A stretch of 64,000 nt of DNA from an uncultured Eubacteriales bacterium. Its GTDB lineage: Bacteria > Bacillota > Clostridia > Oscillospirales > Acutalibacteraceae. This document shows positions 39,093-48,809 of the stretch, one piece after another (positions within the stretch are counted from its first letter, which is position 1; every line of letters begins with the position of its first letter). The translations under genes were made by a program, and so were the position numbers. The stretch is taken from positions 295,170-359,169 of the forward strand of contig CAOSWK010000001.1 of the NCBI GenBank assembly GCA_948527295.1, given 5' to 3'. The notes under the pieces are model-generated. The model searched no databases. It saw nothing but the letters and a program-made list of their open reading frames with translations, and was not told the origin of the DNA.

Positions 39093-39839
39093 ATGAAAAG
39101 GTTATTATCAGTGCTATTGTCGCTTTCTATAATGCTTACTATACCTTTAAATTTTGTTTATTCAACAAATTTAGACCCTTATGTTAAAGCGAGGCTGAAA
39201 GGTAAAAGTGTAAATTATTTTAATGTTGTGAATAATAAATTAGAAGCAACAAGCAAAGCGGAGTCTAGATCTAGCTCCAAATCTAAGTCCGATTCAAAAT
39301 CCAGATCTACATCCAACGGTGGTGGAGGCTCGGGGCTTGGGCAGCTATTAAAAGTGGGTGCTGTTGTTGGTGCTTCCGCTTATGGGCTTAAAAGCCTTTT
39401 TGGTGTTAGCATTTTTAGTCTTTTTGGAGGTGCTATTGCTGGTTGGAAGGCACATAATTTAAAAACTACTGTAGATGGATATATCTCTTCTGCAAAGGAC
39501 GGGCTTAAAAATTTTTTCTATGGTAACCAAACCGTAACTGAACAGCCTACAGGGCAAAATGGGAATCAAGGCAATCCAGAAAGTGGGCCCGAACAAGGTT
39601 CTGGTCAAAGTGGAAGTCAAGGTAATTCAGGAAGTGAAACCGACCAAGGTTCAGGGCAAAATGGAGGTCAAGACTCGCAAACTAGCACAGAGGCAGAAGG
39701 CGGCACAAGGTTTAATTGGGGCGATATTTCATTGACAGCAGGTTTGCTTTGGCTTAATACGCAAATTAGGATGTTAATTAGCAATTTTGGGGGAACTAGT
39801 ATAGACCAAGCGAATCCGATTTACCAAACTATATTTTAA
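39093..39839 (+). CDS. Secreted low-complexity protein (Ser-rich and Gly/Gln/Ser-rich segments)
   Basis: 248 residues, no recognised domain. Signal peptide MKRLLSVLLSLSIMLTIPL. Residues about 50-75 are a Ser/Lys/Arg run, then GGGGSGLG and a hydrophobic glycine-containing stretch (VGAVVGASAYGLKSLFG, FSLFGGAIAG) that could insert in or lie on a membrane. About 45 residues of imperfect Gly-Ser-Gln-Asn repeats (GSGQSGSQGN, GSGQNGGQD) follow, then a C-terminal WLNTQIRMLISNFGG. GGGAGAG ribosome site. AT-rich and monocistronic, ending in a hairpin. It may be a surface or secreted structural protein. Confidence 0.6.
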   Translation: MKRLLSVLLSLSIMLTIPLNFVYSTNLDPYVKARLKGKSVNYFNVVNNKLEATSKAESRSSSKSKSDSKSRSTSNGGGGSGLGQLLKVGAVVGASAYGLKSLFGVSIFSLFGGAIAGWKAHNLKTTVDGYISSAKDGLKNFFYGNQTVTEQPTGQNGNQGNPESGPEQGSGQSGSQGNSGSETDQGSGQNGGQDSQTSTEAEGGTRFNWGDISLTAGLLWLNTQIRMLISNFGGTSIDQANPIYQTIF

Positions 39840-39840
39840 G

Positions 39841-39887
39841 GCTGTAAGTTTAAGCTTACAGCTTAATTCTTCTTTAGAAGAAAATAT
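39841..39887. terminator. Double hairpin after the low-complexity gene
   Basis: GCTGTAAG and CTTACAGC form a perfect 8-base stem, followed by a second stem TTCTTC / GAAGAA. T tracts are short (TTAATTCTTCTTT). It separates two convergent genes. Confidence 0.65.
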
Positions 39888-39897
39888 AAATACGAGT

Positions 39898-40218
39898 TTA
39901 GCTGCATAAGTCTTCGAGGAGGGTGTTGAGCTCGGTTTGACTATGGACAATGATTCCTTCTGCTAACCTTTCTTGATCTACTTTTGGCAGCGTGTTTGTG
40001 CATACTTCTGTGACTTTGAACGGCGTGCTGGAGCCATTTTCGAAGACCGCGATGTTACCATTGAAGTCTTTAACAATATATGATAAACTAGTATCTGGAG
40101 TTTCGGGTTCGACTTTTTGAGAAGCTTTAGAATTTTGATTCATTACAGGAATGGCGACGAATGAGACTAGTACGCAGATTAAAACAAAACAATATGATCC
40201 TATTATAAATTTCTTCAT
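39898..40218 (-). CDS. Small membrane-anchored protein, BofC C-terminal-domain-like
   Basis: 106 residues. N-terminal helix FIIGSYCFVLICVLVSFVAIPV anchors it, followed by a short linker and a compact domain: YIVKDFNGNIAVFENG, TPFKVTEVC, LPKVDQERLAEGI, ELNTLLEDLCS. Clostridial proteins of this shape are annotated with a BofC C-terminal domain; I rely on remembered pattern only. BofC itself controls sigma-K processing, but this short form need not. Ribosome site GAGGTGATATC. Confidence 0.55.
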   Translation of the reverse strand: MKKFIIGSYCFVLICVLVSFVAIPVMNQNSKASQKVEPETPDTSLSYIVKDFNGNIAVFENGSSTPFKVTEVCTNTLPKVDQERLAEGIIVHSQTELNTLLEDLCS

Positions 40219-40341
40219 GATATCACCTCGAACCTGGCGGGATTCTGGGAACTCTTTGGTGATATTATTTGAAGATTTTTTTAAATTATACTTAATTTTG
40301 GAATATTTGGGTTTTTATGTGCAAAAAACAGGAGATTTTTA

Positions 40342-42558
40342 ATGAGGAAAACGGATATAAGTAGATATAATTTAAACTCGAAGGACCGGCGAAAGCTTTG
40401 CGGAGAGAGAAGTCTGTTGGCAAAAGGCTTGATCACTGCGGGGATTATCCTGCTTATTAATGTTGCCATTTTTATGCTGATTTTTGTGGGGTATGTTATA
40501 AGCGTGGTCAACGACAGGGTGGAGTACGACGTGCGGGCCAATAAGCTGCAGCTCACGAGCATAATTTATGTGATGGACGAAAGCGGCAAGATGAAGGAGT
40601 ACAACAAGGCCTATAGTGCAGAGAACCGCATTTGGGTGGACTTTAACGAGATGCCGCAGCACATGAAGGACGCGATAATCGCAATAGAGGATAAGCGATT
40701 TTATGCGCACCATGGTGTGGACTGGATCCGGACGGTAGGCGCAGTATGCAATTTGGCGCTGGGAACGGGGAGCTATGGAGGTTCTACGTTGACGCAGCAG
40801 GCCATCAAGAACCTGACGGGCGACAACGACGTGAGCATAACGAGGAAGATTAAGGAGATTTTTCGGGCGATAAATTTTGAGAAGGAATATTCGAAGGATG
40901 AGATTTTGGAGCTTTACCTGAACATCGTGAACTTTGGCAACGGCTGCAGAGGCGTTCAGGCGGCGGCGAACACTTATTTTGACAAGGACATCAAGAATTG
41001 CTCTTTAGCGGAATGCGCCGCTATTGCTGGCATCACGCAGAACCCGACTAAGTATAATCCGCTGATTTATCCGGAAAATAATCAGGAGCGCAGAGAGACT
41101 GTGCTGTCTGAAATGCTGGACCAGGGCAGGATCAGTCAGGACGAGTTTGATCATGCGATGGAAGAATCTAGGGACTTGGTGTTTTCGCAGAGCCATAAGG
41201 CCGAGAGTGTGGCGGCGAATGTACCGATTCGCAACTGGTATGTGGAGGCGCTGTTTAAGGACATCGTCGAGGATTTGATGGCGAAGTACAAGATAAGCCG
41301 GGCGTCGGCGCAGGACATCTTGTTTAAGCAGGGGCTGAAGATATACTGCGCGGTGGACGAAAAAGCGCAGTCGGCCGCGGAGTCGGTGATATCGACGGAA
41401 TCGCTTATGCCAAAGGACAAGAACTTGGAGCTCGGGTACATGATGATGGACTATGACGGCAGAGTGCTGGCGAGCGTGGGCTCGAGGAGCAAAAAGACCG
41501 GCAATATGCTGTTTGATCGGGCGAATTCTGCGAAACGTCAGGCTGGATCGTGCATAAAGCCGATTTCTGTGTATGCGCCTGCGATCGATATGGGGCTCTA
41601 TAACTATGGCTCCGTTGTGAAGGACGAGCCGCTGCCGAACTTTTATGGTCGAGGTAAGCCGGGGCCCAACAACTGGTATAAGTCTTATAAAGGCAGAGTC
41701 CCGCTTGTTTGGGCGATACAACAATCGGCGAACGCCCCGGCAGCACAGGTTTTGCAGGAACTTACTTATCAGAAGAGTTTTGACTTCTTGACTCAAAAGC
41801 TCGGATTTACGCACCTGGACCCGGAGGACAGGACTTCTGGCGGAGCTTTAGCTTTGGGGGGCTTTCACGGCGGCGTAACTGTGCGCGAAATGACCGCAGC
41901 GTTCCAGATTTTTGGCAACGGAGGCATGTATAACCGGCCGTACACGTACTTTTATGTTTTGGACCGAAACGGCAAGGTGCTTCTGGATAACCGCGATAAC
42001 ATCGGTAGACGGGCGATAAGCTCGCAAACGGCAACGATTATGAATCGGTTGTTGAGGCAGGTAATCGTGGCCGGAACCGGTAGAGGCGCGGATATCGAGA
42101 ATTGGGAAGTAGTGGGCAAGACCGGAACTACGAACGACGACAAAGACAGCTGGTTTGTGGGGCTCACGCCAGAGGCTGTGGCGGGAATTTGGACGGGCTA
42201 TGATTCACCCAAGAGAATTCGCGAAACGGCCTATGCAAAGCGGATATGGCGGGAGATTATGGTGAGGTTTTTGGCGGGCAAAGCGGCAAAAACGTATATT
42301 TTTGACCCGAACGTGAAAGCCTGCAGATACCGGCTAAATAGCGGAGAGTTCGCCGCAACGGATGACGGCACACCTACGGCGATTGGCTATTTTGCGACTA
42401 ACAATATGCCTAAGGGATATGTTGAAAGCTCAAATTTGACCAGTGGTGGTGAATTTGGTGCGGAGAATAGCTCTAACGGGGCGGAACCTGGAGCGGTGCC
42501 GAATGCAGAGGTTATTATTCCGGGGCATGATCCGCTGCCAGACGACGTTTTTGAATAA
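40342..42558 (+). CDS. Class A penicillin-binding protein (transglycosylase/transpeptidase)
   Basis: Bifunctional peptidoglycan synthase. 738 residues: cytoplasmic tail, one helix (GLITAGIILLINVAIFMLIFVGYV). The GT51 domain has AIIAIEDKRFYAHHGVD, GGSTLTQQAIKNL, and RKIKEIFRAINFEKEYSKDEILELYLN. The transpeptidase domain has SxxK as SCIK (RQAGSCIKP), SAN (QQSANAPAAQ) and KTG (VVGKTGTTND). The C-terminal tail is Gly/Ser/Pro-rich. Strong ribosome site CAGGAG. Confidence 0.95.
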   Translation: MRKTDISRYNLNSKDRRKLCGERSLLAKGLITAGIILLINVAIFMLIFVGYVISVVNDRVEYDVRANKLQLTSIIYVMDESGKMKEYNKAYSAENRIWVDFNEMPQHMKDAIIAIEDKRFYAHHGVDWIRTVGAVCNLALGTGSYGGSTLTQQAIKNLTGDNDVSITRKIKEIFRAINFEKEYSKDEILELYLNIVNFGNGCRGVQAAANTYFDKDIKNCSLAECAAIAGITQNPTKYNPLIYPENNQERRETVLSEMLDQGRISQDEFDHAMEESRDLVFSQSHKAESVAANVPIRNWYVEALFKDIVEDLMAKYKISRASAQDILFKQGLKIYCAVDEKAQSAAESVISTESLMPKDKNLELGYMMMDYDGRVLASVGSRSKKTGNMLFDRANSAKRQAGSCIKPISVYAPAIDMGLYNYGSVVKDEPLPNFYGRGKPGPNNWYKSYKGRVPLVWAIQQSANAPAAQVLQELTYQKSFDFLTQKLGFTHLDPEDRTSGGALALGGFHGGVTVREMTAAFQIFGNGGMYNRPYTYFYVLDRNGKVLLDNRDNIGRRAISSQTATIMNRLLRQVIVAGTGRGADIENWEVVGKTGTTNDDKDSWFVGLTPEAVAGIWTGYDSPKRIRETAYAKRIWREIMVRFLAGKAAKTYIFDPNVKACRYRLNSGEFAATDDGTPTAIGYFATNNMPKGYVESSNLTSGGEFGAENSSNGAEPGAVPNAEVIIPGHDPLPDDVFE

Positions 42559-42657
42559 AGCTTAGAGACATAAATCGAAATTTTTAATATAATGGATAGT
42601 GTAAATCGCGTTTTTGCGAGCGCGCGCAGAAGATTTTTTATGGAGATGTGGACAATT

Positions 42658-43872
42658 ATGAGCTTAATCGTTCAAAAGTTTGGCGGAACATCTGTTGCGG
42701 ATGCAAAGTTGATTTTTAACGTTGCGAATATCATCACAAGGGCGTACCAGGAGGGCAACGACGTGGTCGTGGTTGTTTCGGCGCAGGGCAACATGACCGA
42801 CGAGCTTATTGAGAAAGCGAACGAGATAAACACGAGTGGCTCTAAGCGAGAAATGGACGTTTTAATGGCTTCTGGCGAACAGATTTCTATAGCGCTTTTG
42901 GCCATGGCTATTGAGAAGTTGGGTTTTCCGGTGACATCGCTGCTAGGTTGGCAGGCCGGCGTTATGACGGGCTCGAATTACGGCAGTGCGATGATAACCC
43001 GGATAGACCCGGGCAGAATAAAGAAGGAGCTTGACAAAAAAAATATCGTGATAGTGGCGGGGTTTCAGGGCTTGAGCCAGTATTATGATGTAACAACATT
43101 GGGCAGAGGCGGCTCCGACACCAGCGCGGTGGGGATTGCGGTTGCTTTGAGTGCGGACTTATGCCAGATATACACCGATGTTGAGGGAGTTTATACGGCG
43201 GATCCGCGATTTATCAAGAATGCAAAGAAGCTTGAGTCGATTTCTTATGACGAGATGCTAGAATTAGCGACGCTTGGGGCCAAAGTCCTTAACAATCGGT
43301 CGGTGGAGATTGCCAAAAAGCACAAGGTCGAGCTGGAGGTGCTCTCGAGCTTTGTTGAAGTGCCAGGAACAATAGTCAAGGAGGATGCAAACATGGAAAA
43401 AATGTTGATAAGCGGGGTCGCAAAGGACAACAACGTGGCGAAGATAGCCATAACCAACATTCCGGACGCGCAGGGATGGGCTTTTAGGATATTTTCGAAG
43501 CTCTCGGCAAGGGACATAAACATAGATACGATATTGCAGTCTGCCGAGCACGACGGCAAGCGGGACATCTTTTTTACGGTGAATGAGGATAAATTGGCCG
43601 ACGCAATGGAAGCTCTGGAGAAATATTGCGAATCTGTAGAAGGGGTGGGGCTTAGCTACGACAAGAACGTCTCGAAGATCTCTATAGTTGGCGCCGGAAT
43701 GCAAACTCATGCGGGGGTGGCGGCAAAGATGTTCGAGGCGCTGTTTACGGCGAACATAGACATACAGATGATCGCGACTAGCGAGATCAAGGTCTCGGTG
43801 ATAGTTTCGCAGGACAGCGCGGACGAAGCAGTCCAAACCGTTCACGATGCATTTTTTAGCGCGATGGATTAA
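42658..43872 (+). CDS. lysC: Aspartokinase
   Basis: First step of the aspartate family pathway. 404 residues with VQKFGGTSVAD at the N-terminus, VVSAQGNMTDELI, GRGGSDTSAV, and YTDVEGVYTADPR, then two C-terminal ACT domains (KIAITNIPDAQG, KISIVGAGM) that usually mediate feedback by lysine or threonine. The ATG leading directly into the kinase motif was chosen; the frame is open 66 bases upstream without family match. Confidence 0.95.
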   Translation: MSLIVQKFGGTSVADAKLIFNVANIITRAYQEGNDVVVVVSAQGNMTDELIEKANEINTSGSKREMDVLMASGEQISIALLAMAIEKLGFPVTSLLGWQAGVMTGSNYGSAMITRIDPGRIKKELDKKNIVIVAGFQGLSQYYDVTTLGRGGSDTSAVGIAVALSADLCQIYTDVEGVYTADPRFIKNAKKLESISYDEMLELATLGAKVLNNRSVEIAKKHKVELEVLSSFVEVPGTIVKEDANMEKMLISGVAKDNNVAKIAITNIPDAQGWAFRIFSKLSARDINIDTILQSAEHDGKRDIFFTVNEDKLADAMEALEKYCESVEGVGLSYDKNVSKISIVGAGMQTHAGVAAKMFEALFTANIDIQMIATSEIKVSVIVSQDSADEAVQTVHDAFFSAMD

Positions 43873-43992
43873 GCTGAGCACGCGTTTGTAGGAGAAATGG
43901 ACGCTTTCTAATTGCCAAAATGTGGCCGGACACGCACGAAGACACAATCTTTTTCATATAAAATATTTAGAGCATGCAAAAGAGGTGGTTTC

Positions 43993-44682
43993 GTGATTTT
44001 CAGCGCGGCGCTGGCAGCCATAATGGACCTGGTCGTTTTCATCTTGCACGTGACGAGCGTTGGTTCGTTTCCGCAGCCGCTTTCGGCAAAAGAAGAGAAG
44101 GACTGTTTCTCTTTAATGAAAACTGGCGATGTAACGGCAAGAAACAAGCTGATAGAGCATAATTTGCGCTTGGTGGCGCATGTTGTGAAGAAGTATTATA
44201 TGTCGGCAAGCGAGCAGGACGACTTGGTTTCTATCGGGACGATCGGCTTGATCAAGGCGGTGGACACATTTGATGCGGAAAAAGGGGTGAGGCTTTCGAG
44301 CTATGCGGCCAGATGTATAGAGAATGAGATTTTGATGTTTTTTCGAAACTGCAAGAAATCGGCGCAGGATGTCTCGATGAACGAACCGATAGATACCGAT
44401 AAGGACGGAAATGCGCTGGTTTTGATGGACGTGATGGCGACAGAGGACTTGATTGTGGAGGAGCTGGACACGAAAATCAAGTCGGAATGTCTGTATAGGT
44501 ACATAGATGAGGTGCTGTCGGAGCGCGAGAGAATCATCGTCAGCTTGCGATATGGCCTTGGCGGAAGAATTCCTTTGACTCAGCGAGAAGTGGCCAAAAA
44601 GCTCAATATATCGAGGTCTTATGTTTCTCGGATAGAAAAAAAGTCCCTGCTGGCGCTAAAAAAAAGGTTTAACAAAGCGTAA
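43993..44682 (+). CDS. sigK: RNA polymerase sigma-K factor (uninterrupted, with pro-sequence)
   Basis: Late mother-cell sigma factor. 229 residues from a GTG behind AGAGGTGG. A hydrophobic pro-sequence (IFSAALAAIMDLVVFILHV) precedes SFPQPLS, the segment where pro-sigma-K is cut. Region 2: ARNKLIEHNLRLVAHVVKKY, DDLVSIGTIGLIKAVDTFD, RLSSYAARCIENEILMFFR. Region 4: LSERERIIVSLRYGLGG, TQREVAKKLNISRSYVSRIEKK. The coding frame is continuous, with no skin-type insertion. Confidence 0.93.
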   Translation: MIFSAALAAIMDLVVFILHVTSVGSFPQPLSAKEEKDCFSLMKTGDVTARNKLIEHNLRLVAHVVKKYYMSASEQDDLVSIGTIGLIKAVDTFDAEKGVRLSSYAARCIENEILMFFRNCKKSAQDVSMNEPIDTDKDGNALVLMDVMATEDLIVEELDTKIKSECLYRYIDEVLSERERIIVSLRYGLGGRIPLTQREVAKKLNISRSYVSRIEKKSLLALKKRFNKA

Positions 44683-44717
44683 AATAGTAGTAAAATCAAG
44701 TAAAGGACGTGACAAAT

Positions 44718-45494
44718 TTGTTAAAAGTGAGTTTGATTTCGCATACGAATGAGCCGGAAAAGCTGATAGCCTGCGCTGCTAAGCTTTGCTATTCGCCGGT
44801 GGGCGCGGATGGCATCCGGCAGGGGTTGACCGACGAAAAGGTCACCAATTTTGTGAATATGTTGACCGAATTAGGGCACGAAAGTCCAACGGAGCACGTT
44901 ACATTCACGTTTGCTATCGAGGGAGTGTCGCGGTCGTTGCTCGCGCAGCTGACGAGGCATCGGATGGCTTCGTATAGCGTGCAAAGCCAGCGGTACGTAA
45001 AAACAAGCGATTTTGAATTTGTGGTACCGCCAGAGATTGCGGAAACAAGCGAAGCCAAGGAAGAATTCTTGCGTGCCATGCAAGAGGACGCCCAGCATTA
45101 CGAGAGTTTGGTGGGAATTTTGAAGAAGAAACATAAGGAAAGCTTGATGAATGGCGGAAAAGATGAAAAAGTTGCAGAGAAATTGGCGGAGAAAAAGGCG
45201 ATTGAGGATGCGAGGTATGTTTTGCCCAATGCCTGCGAGACTAAGCTTGTCTGCACATTTAATGCGCGCAGTTTGATGAATTTTTTTGCGCATCGCTGTT
45301 GTAATCGGGCGCAGTGGGAGATTCGGCAACTTGCGGCGGAGATGCTGCGGTTGGTTTCGGAAGTCGCGCCGAACATCTTTAAAAAGGCAGGCCCGCCTTG
45401 CATCAACGGAAAGTGCCCGGAGGGCCAGATGTCTTGCGGAGAGCAGGTTAGGGTTAAGAAATATTTTTCGCAGCTAAAGGGAGAACGGCTATGA
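44718..45494 (+). CDS. thyX: Flavin-dependent thymidylate synthase
   Basis: FAD-dependent dUMP methylation. About 258 residues with the signature RHRMASYSVQSQRY and GHESPTEHVTFTF, then HRCCNRAQWEIRQLA. TTG start 10 bases after AAAGGA was chosen; a GTG three codons earlier lies too close to the ribosome site. Overlaps tmk by 4 bases (ATGA), giving a dTMP-to-dTDP pair. Confidence 0.94.
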   Translation: MLKVSLISHTNEPEKLIACAAKLCYSPVGADGIRQGLTDEKVTNFVNMLTELGHESPTEHVTFTFAIEGVSRSLLAQLTRHRMASYSVQSQRYVKTSDFEFVVPPEIAETSEAKEEFLRAMQEDAQHYESLVGILKKKHKESLMNGGKDEKVAEKLAEKKAIEDARYVLPNACETKLVCTFNARSLMNFFAHRCCNRAQWEIRQLAAEMLRLVSEVAPNIFKKAGPPCINGKCPEGQMSCGEQVRVKKYFSQLKGERL

Positions 45495-46162
45495 GCACGG
45501 GAAAGTTCATCGTTATAGAGGGCTTGGACGGCAGCGGAAAGGCGACTCAGACTAAGCTGATTTGCGAAAAGCTTGAGAAGAAGAACAAGACGGTTTGCAA
45601 ACTGAGCTTTCCTGACTACAACGAGCCTTCTTCTGCGCTTGTTAGAATGTACCTTAACTCGGAGTTTGGCGAGTCTCCGGACGATGTGAACGTTTATGCG
45701 GCTTCTTCTTTTTACGCGGTGGACCGATACGCGAGCTACAAGCGGTTTTGGAAGGACAAGTACGAAGCCGGGCAGACTATTGTTGCGGACCGGTACACAA
45801 CGTCGAACGCGATATATCAGCTTTGCCGTCTTGAGAAGGAACACTGGGACGAGTACATCGAGTGGATGGAGGATTATGAGTACGGGAAGCTGGAGTTGCC
45901 GCGGCCGGACTTGGTTGTCTATTTGGACATGCCGGTGGACGTCTCGCAAAAGCTGATGTGTGGGCGATACAACGGGGACGACTCGAAGAAGGATTTGCAT
46001 GAAAAGGACGTAGAATTTTTAAAGAAATGCCGAGAGTCGGCAATGTATTCGGCGCAAAAGCTTGGTTGGAAGGTTGTTAATTGTAGCGAAAATGGAGTAC
46101 CCAAGCCGATTGAAGAGATCAACAAGGCGATTGGAATATTGATTGAGCGAAGCTTGGGCTAG
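45491..46162 (+). CDS. tmk: Thymidylate kinase
   Basis: Phosphorylates dTMP. 223 residues with P-loop FIVIEGLDGSGKATQ at 7-20, FPDYNEPSS, the DRY loop VADRYTTSNAIYQ, and PDLVVYLDMPVDVS. Slightly longer than average. The product of the neighbouring thyX is its substrate. Confidence 0.94.
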   Translation: MSTGKFIVIEGLDGSGKATQTKLICEKLEKKNKTVCKLSFPDYNEPSSALVRMYLNSEFGESPDDVNVYAASSFYAVDRYASYKRFWKDKYEAGQTIVADRYTTSNAIYQLCRLEKEHWDEYIEWMEDYEYGKLELPRPDLVVYLDMPVDVSQKLMCGRYNGDDSKKDLHEKDVEFLKKCRESAMYSAQKLGWKVVNCSENGVPKPIEEINKAIGILIERSLG

Positions 46163-46199
46163 CGCTGGCGGGACAAGCCAAAAAGGAGGCAGGATAAAG

Positions 46200-47510
46200 A
46201 TGAGTGACGGCAAGGATTTTGACTTTGACGAGAGGAAAAAGAAGATAGAAAATTTTGAGGTTGAAATAAATGACACGGGCCTGGATAAAGAGCCGATGGA
46301 AGACCTGATGAGCTATAGCGATGGCGGCAAAAAGGCGCGTGGGAGCGGTAGACGCAAGGATTCTAAAAATGCGCCGACAGTTAAAAAGTCACCGCAAAAT
46401 GCAAAGCTTTTTAAGATGGTTTGGATCGGCATGATTGCGGCGGTTTGCATTATGTTGGGGCAATTTGTTCTTTTTGGAACGCTGGACATGCTGGCCATCA
46501 CAAGGCCGGACGACACTTTTAGCGTGGAGATCCCCAAAGGTGCGTCGAAGAGCCAGGTGGTGGACATTCTGCGCGAAAACGGAGTCATAAATCAGCCGAC
46601 GTTCTTCAAGCTGTACCTGTTTTTTACCAAGGGCTCGCAGAAGTTTATTCCGGGCACGTTCGAGATAAAGGCGAATCTTGACTACGAGGCCATTGTTAAT
46701 TACTTGCAGTCGAACGCCAACCGCATAGACACCGACATCGTGGACGTGACGATTCCTGAGGGCAAGAACGTAATGGAGATTGCGGCTATTCTTGAAAGCA
46801 ACGAGATTTGCTCGGCCGAAGAGTTTATGAGTGCCTGCAAATCCAGCGAATTTGACAAGGACTATAGCTTTTTGAAGGAGCGGAAGTCGGCTGCAGACAC
46901 GATTTATAGGCTGGAGGGCTTTTTGTTCCCCGACACATACAGCTTTTACAAGAATGTTGAGCCGAAGGCCGTGATAAAGAAGTTTTTGAATAATTTTAAC
47001 AACAAGATCTCGAAGAAGCTGATTACCGATGAGTCGAACGAAAAGGTTAGCATAAAGACCGTGGCAGAGCGCAAGTCCATGCCAATAGAGGATGTAATAA
47101 TTGCTGCGTCGCTGATTCAGGCGGAGGCCTCGAACGACGCGGACATGCTGGGCATAGCTTCGGTAATAGAAAACAGGCTGAATACTTCGAAAAATGGGGG
47201 CCTTTCACCATTTGGAGATGCAATAAATGGCTGCCTGTCGCTATGTTCAACGGTTTGGTATCCTTATAGAAATAGGGACAAAGCCCCGGAAGAGGTTCGG
47301 GAGAATTACGAGAGCCCTTATGATACCTATAAGAAAAAAGGTCTCACACCTGGAGCCATTTGTAACCCCGGTATGGCGGCCATTGAATCGATATTGAGCC
47401 ACAAGTCAACGCAGTATTACTTCTACTGTCACAATAAAGAGGGCAAAACCTTCTATGCGAAGACGTTTTCGGAGCATAATGTGAATTTGAAGAAGGCCGG
47501 TATATCTTAA
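46200..47510 (+). CDS. mltG: Endolytic transglycosylase MltG (YceG-like)
   Basis: Cleaves nascent glycan strands and sets their length. 436 residues: charged cytoplasmic tail of about 75 residues, one helix (MVWIGMIAAVCIMLGQFVLFG), a LysM-like SVEIPKGASKSQVVDIL domain, then the YceG domain with TIPEGKNVMEIAAIL, LEGFLFPDTYSF and AASLIQAEASND, carrying the conserved Glu, and GAICNPGMAAI near the end. ATG behind AAAAGGAGG. Confidence 0.93.
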   Translation: MSDGKDFDFDERKKKIENFEVEINDTGLDKEPMEDLMSYSDGGKKARGSGRRKDSKNAPTVKKSPQNAKLFKMVWIGMIAAVCIMLGQFVLFGTLDMLAITRPDDTFSVEIPKGASKSQVVDILRENGVINQPTFFKLYLFFTKGSQKFIPGTFEIKANLDYEAIVNYLQSNANRIDTDIVDVTIPEGKNVMEIAAILESNEICSAEEFMSACKSSEFDKDYSFLKERKSAADTIYRLEGFLFPDTYSFYKNVEPKAVIKKFLNNFNNKISKKLITDESNEKVSIKTVAERKSMPIEDVIIAASLIQAEASNDADMLGIASVIENRLNTSKNGGLSPFGDAINGCLSLCSTVWYPYRNRDKAPEEVRENYESPYDTYKKKGLTPGAICNPGMAAIESILSHKSTQYYFYCHNKEGKTFYAKTFSEHNVNLKKAGIS

Positions 47511-47534
47511 TTTTTGTTGAGAAGGAAGAAAGTT

Positions 47535-48764
47535 TTGAGAGATAAAAATATTTTTGCCAAAAGACCCGAAGTTTTGGCTCCGGCGGGAGACATGGAGCGG
47601 TTGATGGCGGCGGTGAATTTTGGCGCGGACGCAGTTTACCTGGCAGGGCAGGCGTTTGGCATGCGAACGGCTCCGAACAATTTTAGCGAAGAAGAAATCG
47701 TAACGGCGGTGGAATTTGCGCACAAAAACGGCGTTAAAGTGTACGTGACGTGCAATACATTGCCGCACAACGACGAGGTTCCAGAGTTGCCAGAGTTTAT
47801 TCAAAAACTAGCAGACGCGCGGGTGGACGCGGTTATCGTCGCGGATGTAGGCGTTTTGCAGCTGGCAAAAAAATATGCGCCGGATGTGGACGTGCACATC
47901 TCGACGCAGGCCGGCGTAGTGAATTATTTTACAGCGCGGGCTTTTTACGAACTGGGTGCCAAGAGGGTTATCTTAGCGAGGGAGTTAACGCTTGAAGAAA
48001 TAGCTACGATCAGGGCCAAAACAGATGTAGGCTTAGAATTAGAAGTTTTTGTGCATGGCTCGATGTGCGTGTCGTTCTCGGGCCGATGCCTGCTCTCAAG
48101 CTATTTAACGGGCCGCGACGCTAACAGAGGTGACTGCGCGCAGCCGTGCCGCTGGAAGTATAGCTTGGTTGAAGAAAACAGAGAAGGGCAGCTTTTCCCT
48201 ATTATTGAGGAAAACGGCGGGGCGTACATACTGAATTCGCGCGACTTGTGTATGATAAACCACATTTCAGAGGTGATAAGTGCGGGTGCGACGAGCCTGA
48301 AGATTGAAGGCAGGGCAAAGTCTGCCTACTATGTGGCGACCACGACGAACGCTTACCGCAATGCAGTGGATTTGTGCATAAACGGAAAGCCCATTGAGCC
48401 GTGGATTATCGACGAGCTAGAGAAAATCAGCCACAGGGAGTACAGCACAGGCTTCTTTTTTGGAAATGAGCCTGGACAGATATACTCAAACGGAGGTTAC
48501 ATCCGCAAATATGATGTCGTCGCGGTTTGTGATGGTTTTAGTGACGGAATGGCAGAAATAACTCAGCGGAATAAATTTTCTAAGGGAGACACTCTAGACG
48601 TGCTGGAGCCAGGCCGCAAGCCATTTGAAATAAAGGTTGAAAAAATTTTGGACCAATGGGGCAACGAAGTCGAATCCGCTCCTCACGCGATGCAGAAGCT
48701 GTTTGTTCAGATAGACGAAGGCAAAAAAGTTTCTCCGGGAGCATACCTGCGAAAAAGGCGATAA
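47535..48764 (+). CDS. Peptidase U32 family protein
   Basis: 409 residues. EVLAPAGDMERLMAAV at the N-terminus, THISTQ-like VHISTQAGVVN, and the family signature EVFVHGSMCVSFSGRCLLSS followed by RDANRGDCAQPCRWKY. Relatives act in tRNA or rRNA hydroxylation (TrhP, RlhA) rather than as proteases. A 4Fe-4S or metal site is likely from the Cys set. TTG chosen behind GAAGGAAG; a TTG seven codons earlier lacks one. It follows mltG as in many Clostridia. Confidence 0.9.
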   Translation: MRDKNIFAKRPEVLAPAGDMERLMAAVNFGADAVYLAGQAFGMRTAPNNFSEEEIVTAVEFAHKNGVKVYVTCNTLPHNDEVPELPEFIQKLADARVDAVIVADVGVLQLAKKYAPDVDVHISTQAGVVNYFTARAFYELGAKRVILARELTLEEIATIRAKTDVGLELEVFVHGSMCVSFSGRCLLSSYLTGRDANRGDCAQPCRWKYSLVEENREGQLFPIIEENGGAYILNSRDLCMINHISEVISAGATSLKIEGRAKSAYYVATTTNAYRNAVDLCINGKPIEPWIIDELEKISHREYSTGFFFGNEPGQIYSNGGYIRKYDVVAVCDGFSDGMAEITQRNKFSKGDTLDVLEPGRKPFEIKVEKILDQWGNEVESAPHAMQKLFVQIDEGKKVSPGAYLRKRR

Positions 48765-48809
48765 ACAAGAATTCATATTTTTGTATGATCTTTAAAGAAC
48801 GAGAAACAA

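Noticed and set aside
43912..44682. sigK interrupted by a skin-type element
   Set aside because: The coding frame is continuous from the pro-sequence to the end of region 4.
45098..46000. A 300-codon open frame on the minus strand
   Set aside because: It is antisense to thyX and tmk, both unambiguous. Long shadow frames are common over genes of this codon usage.
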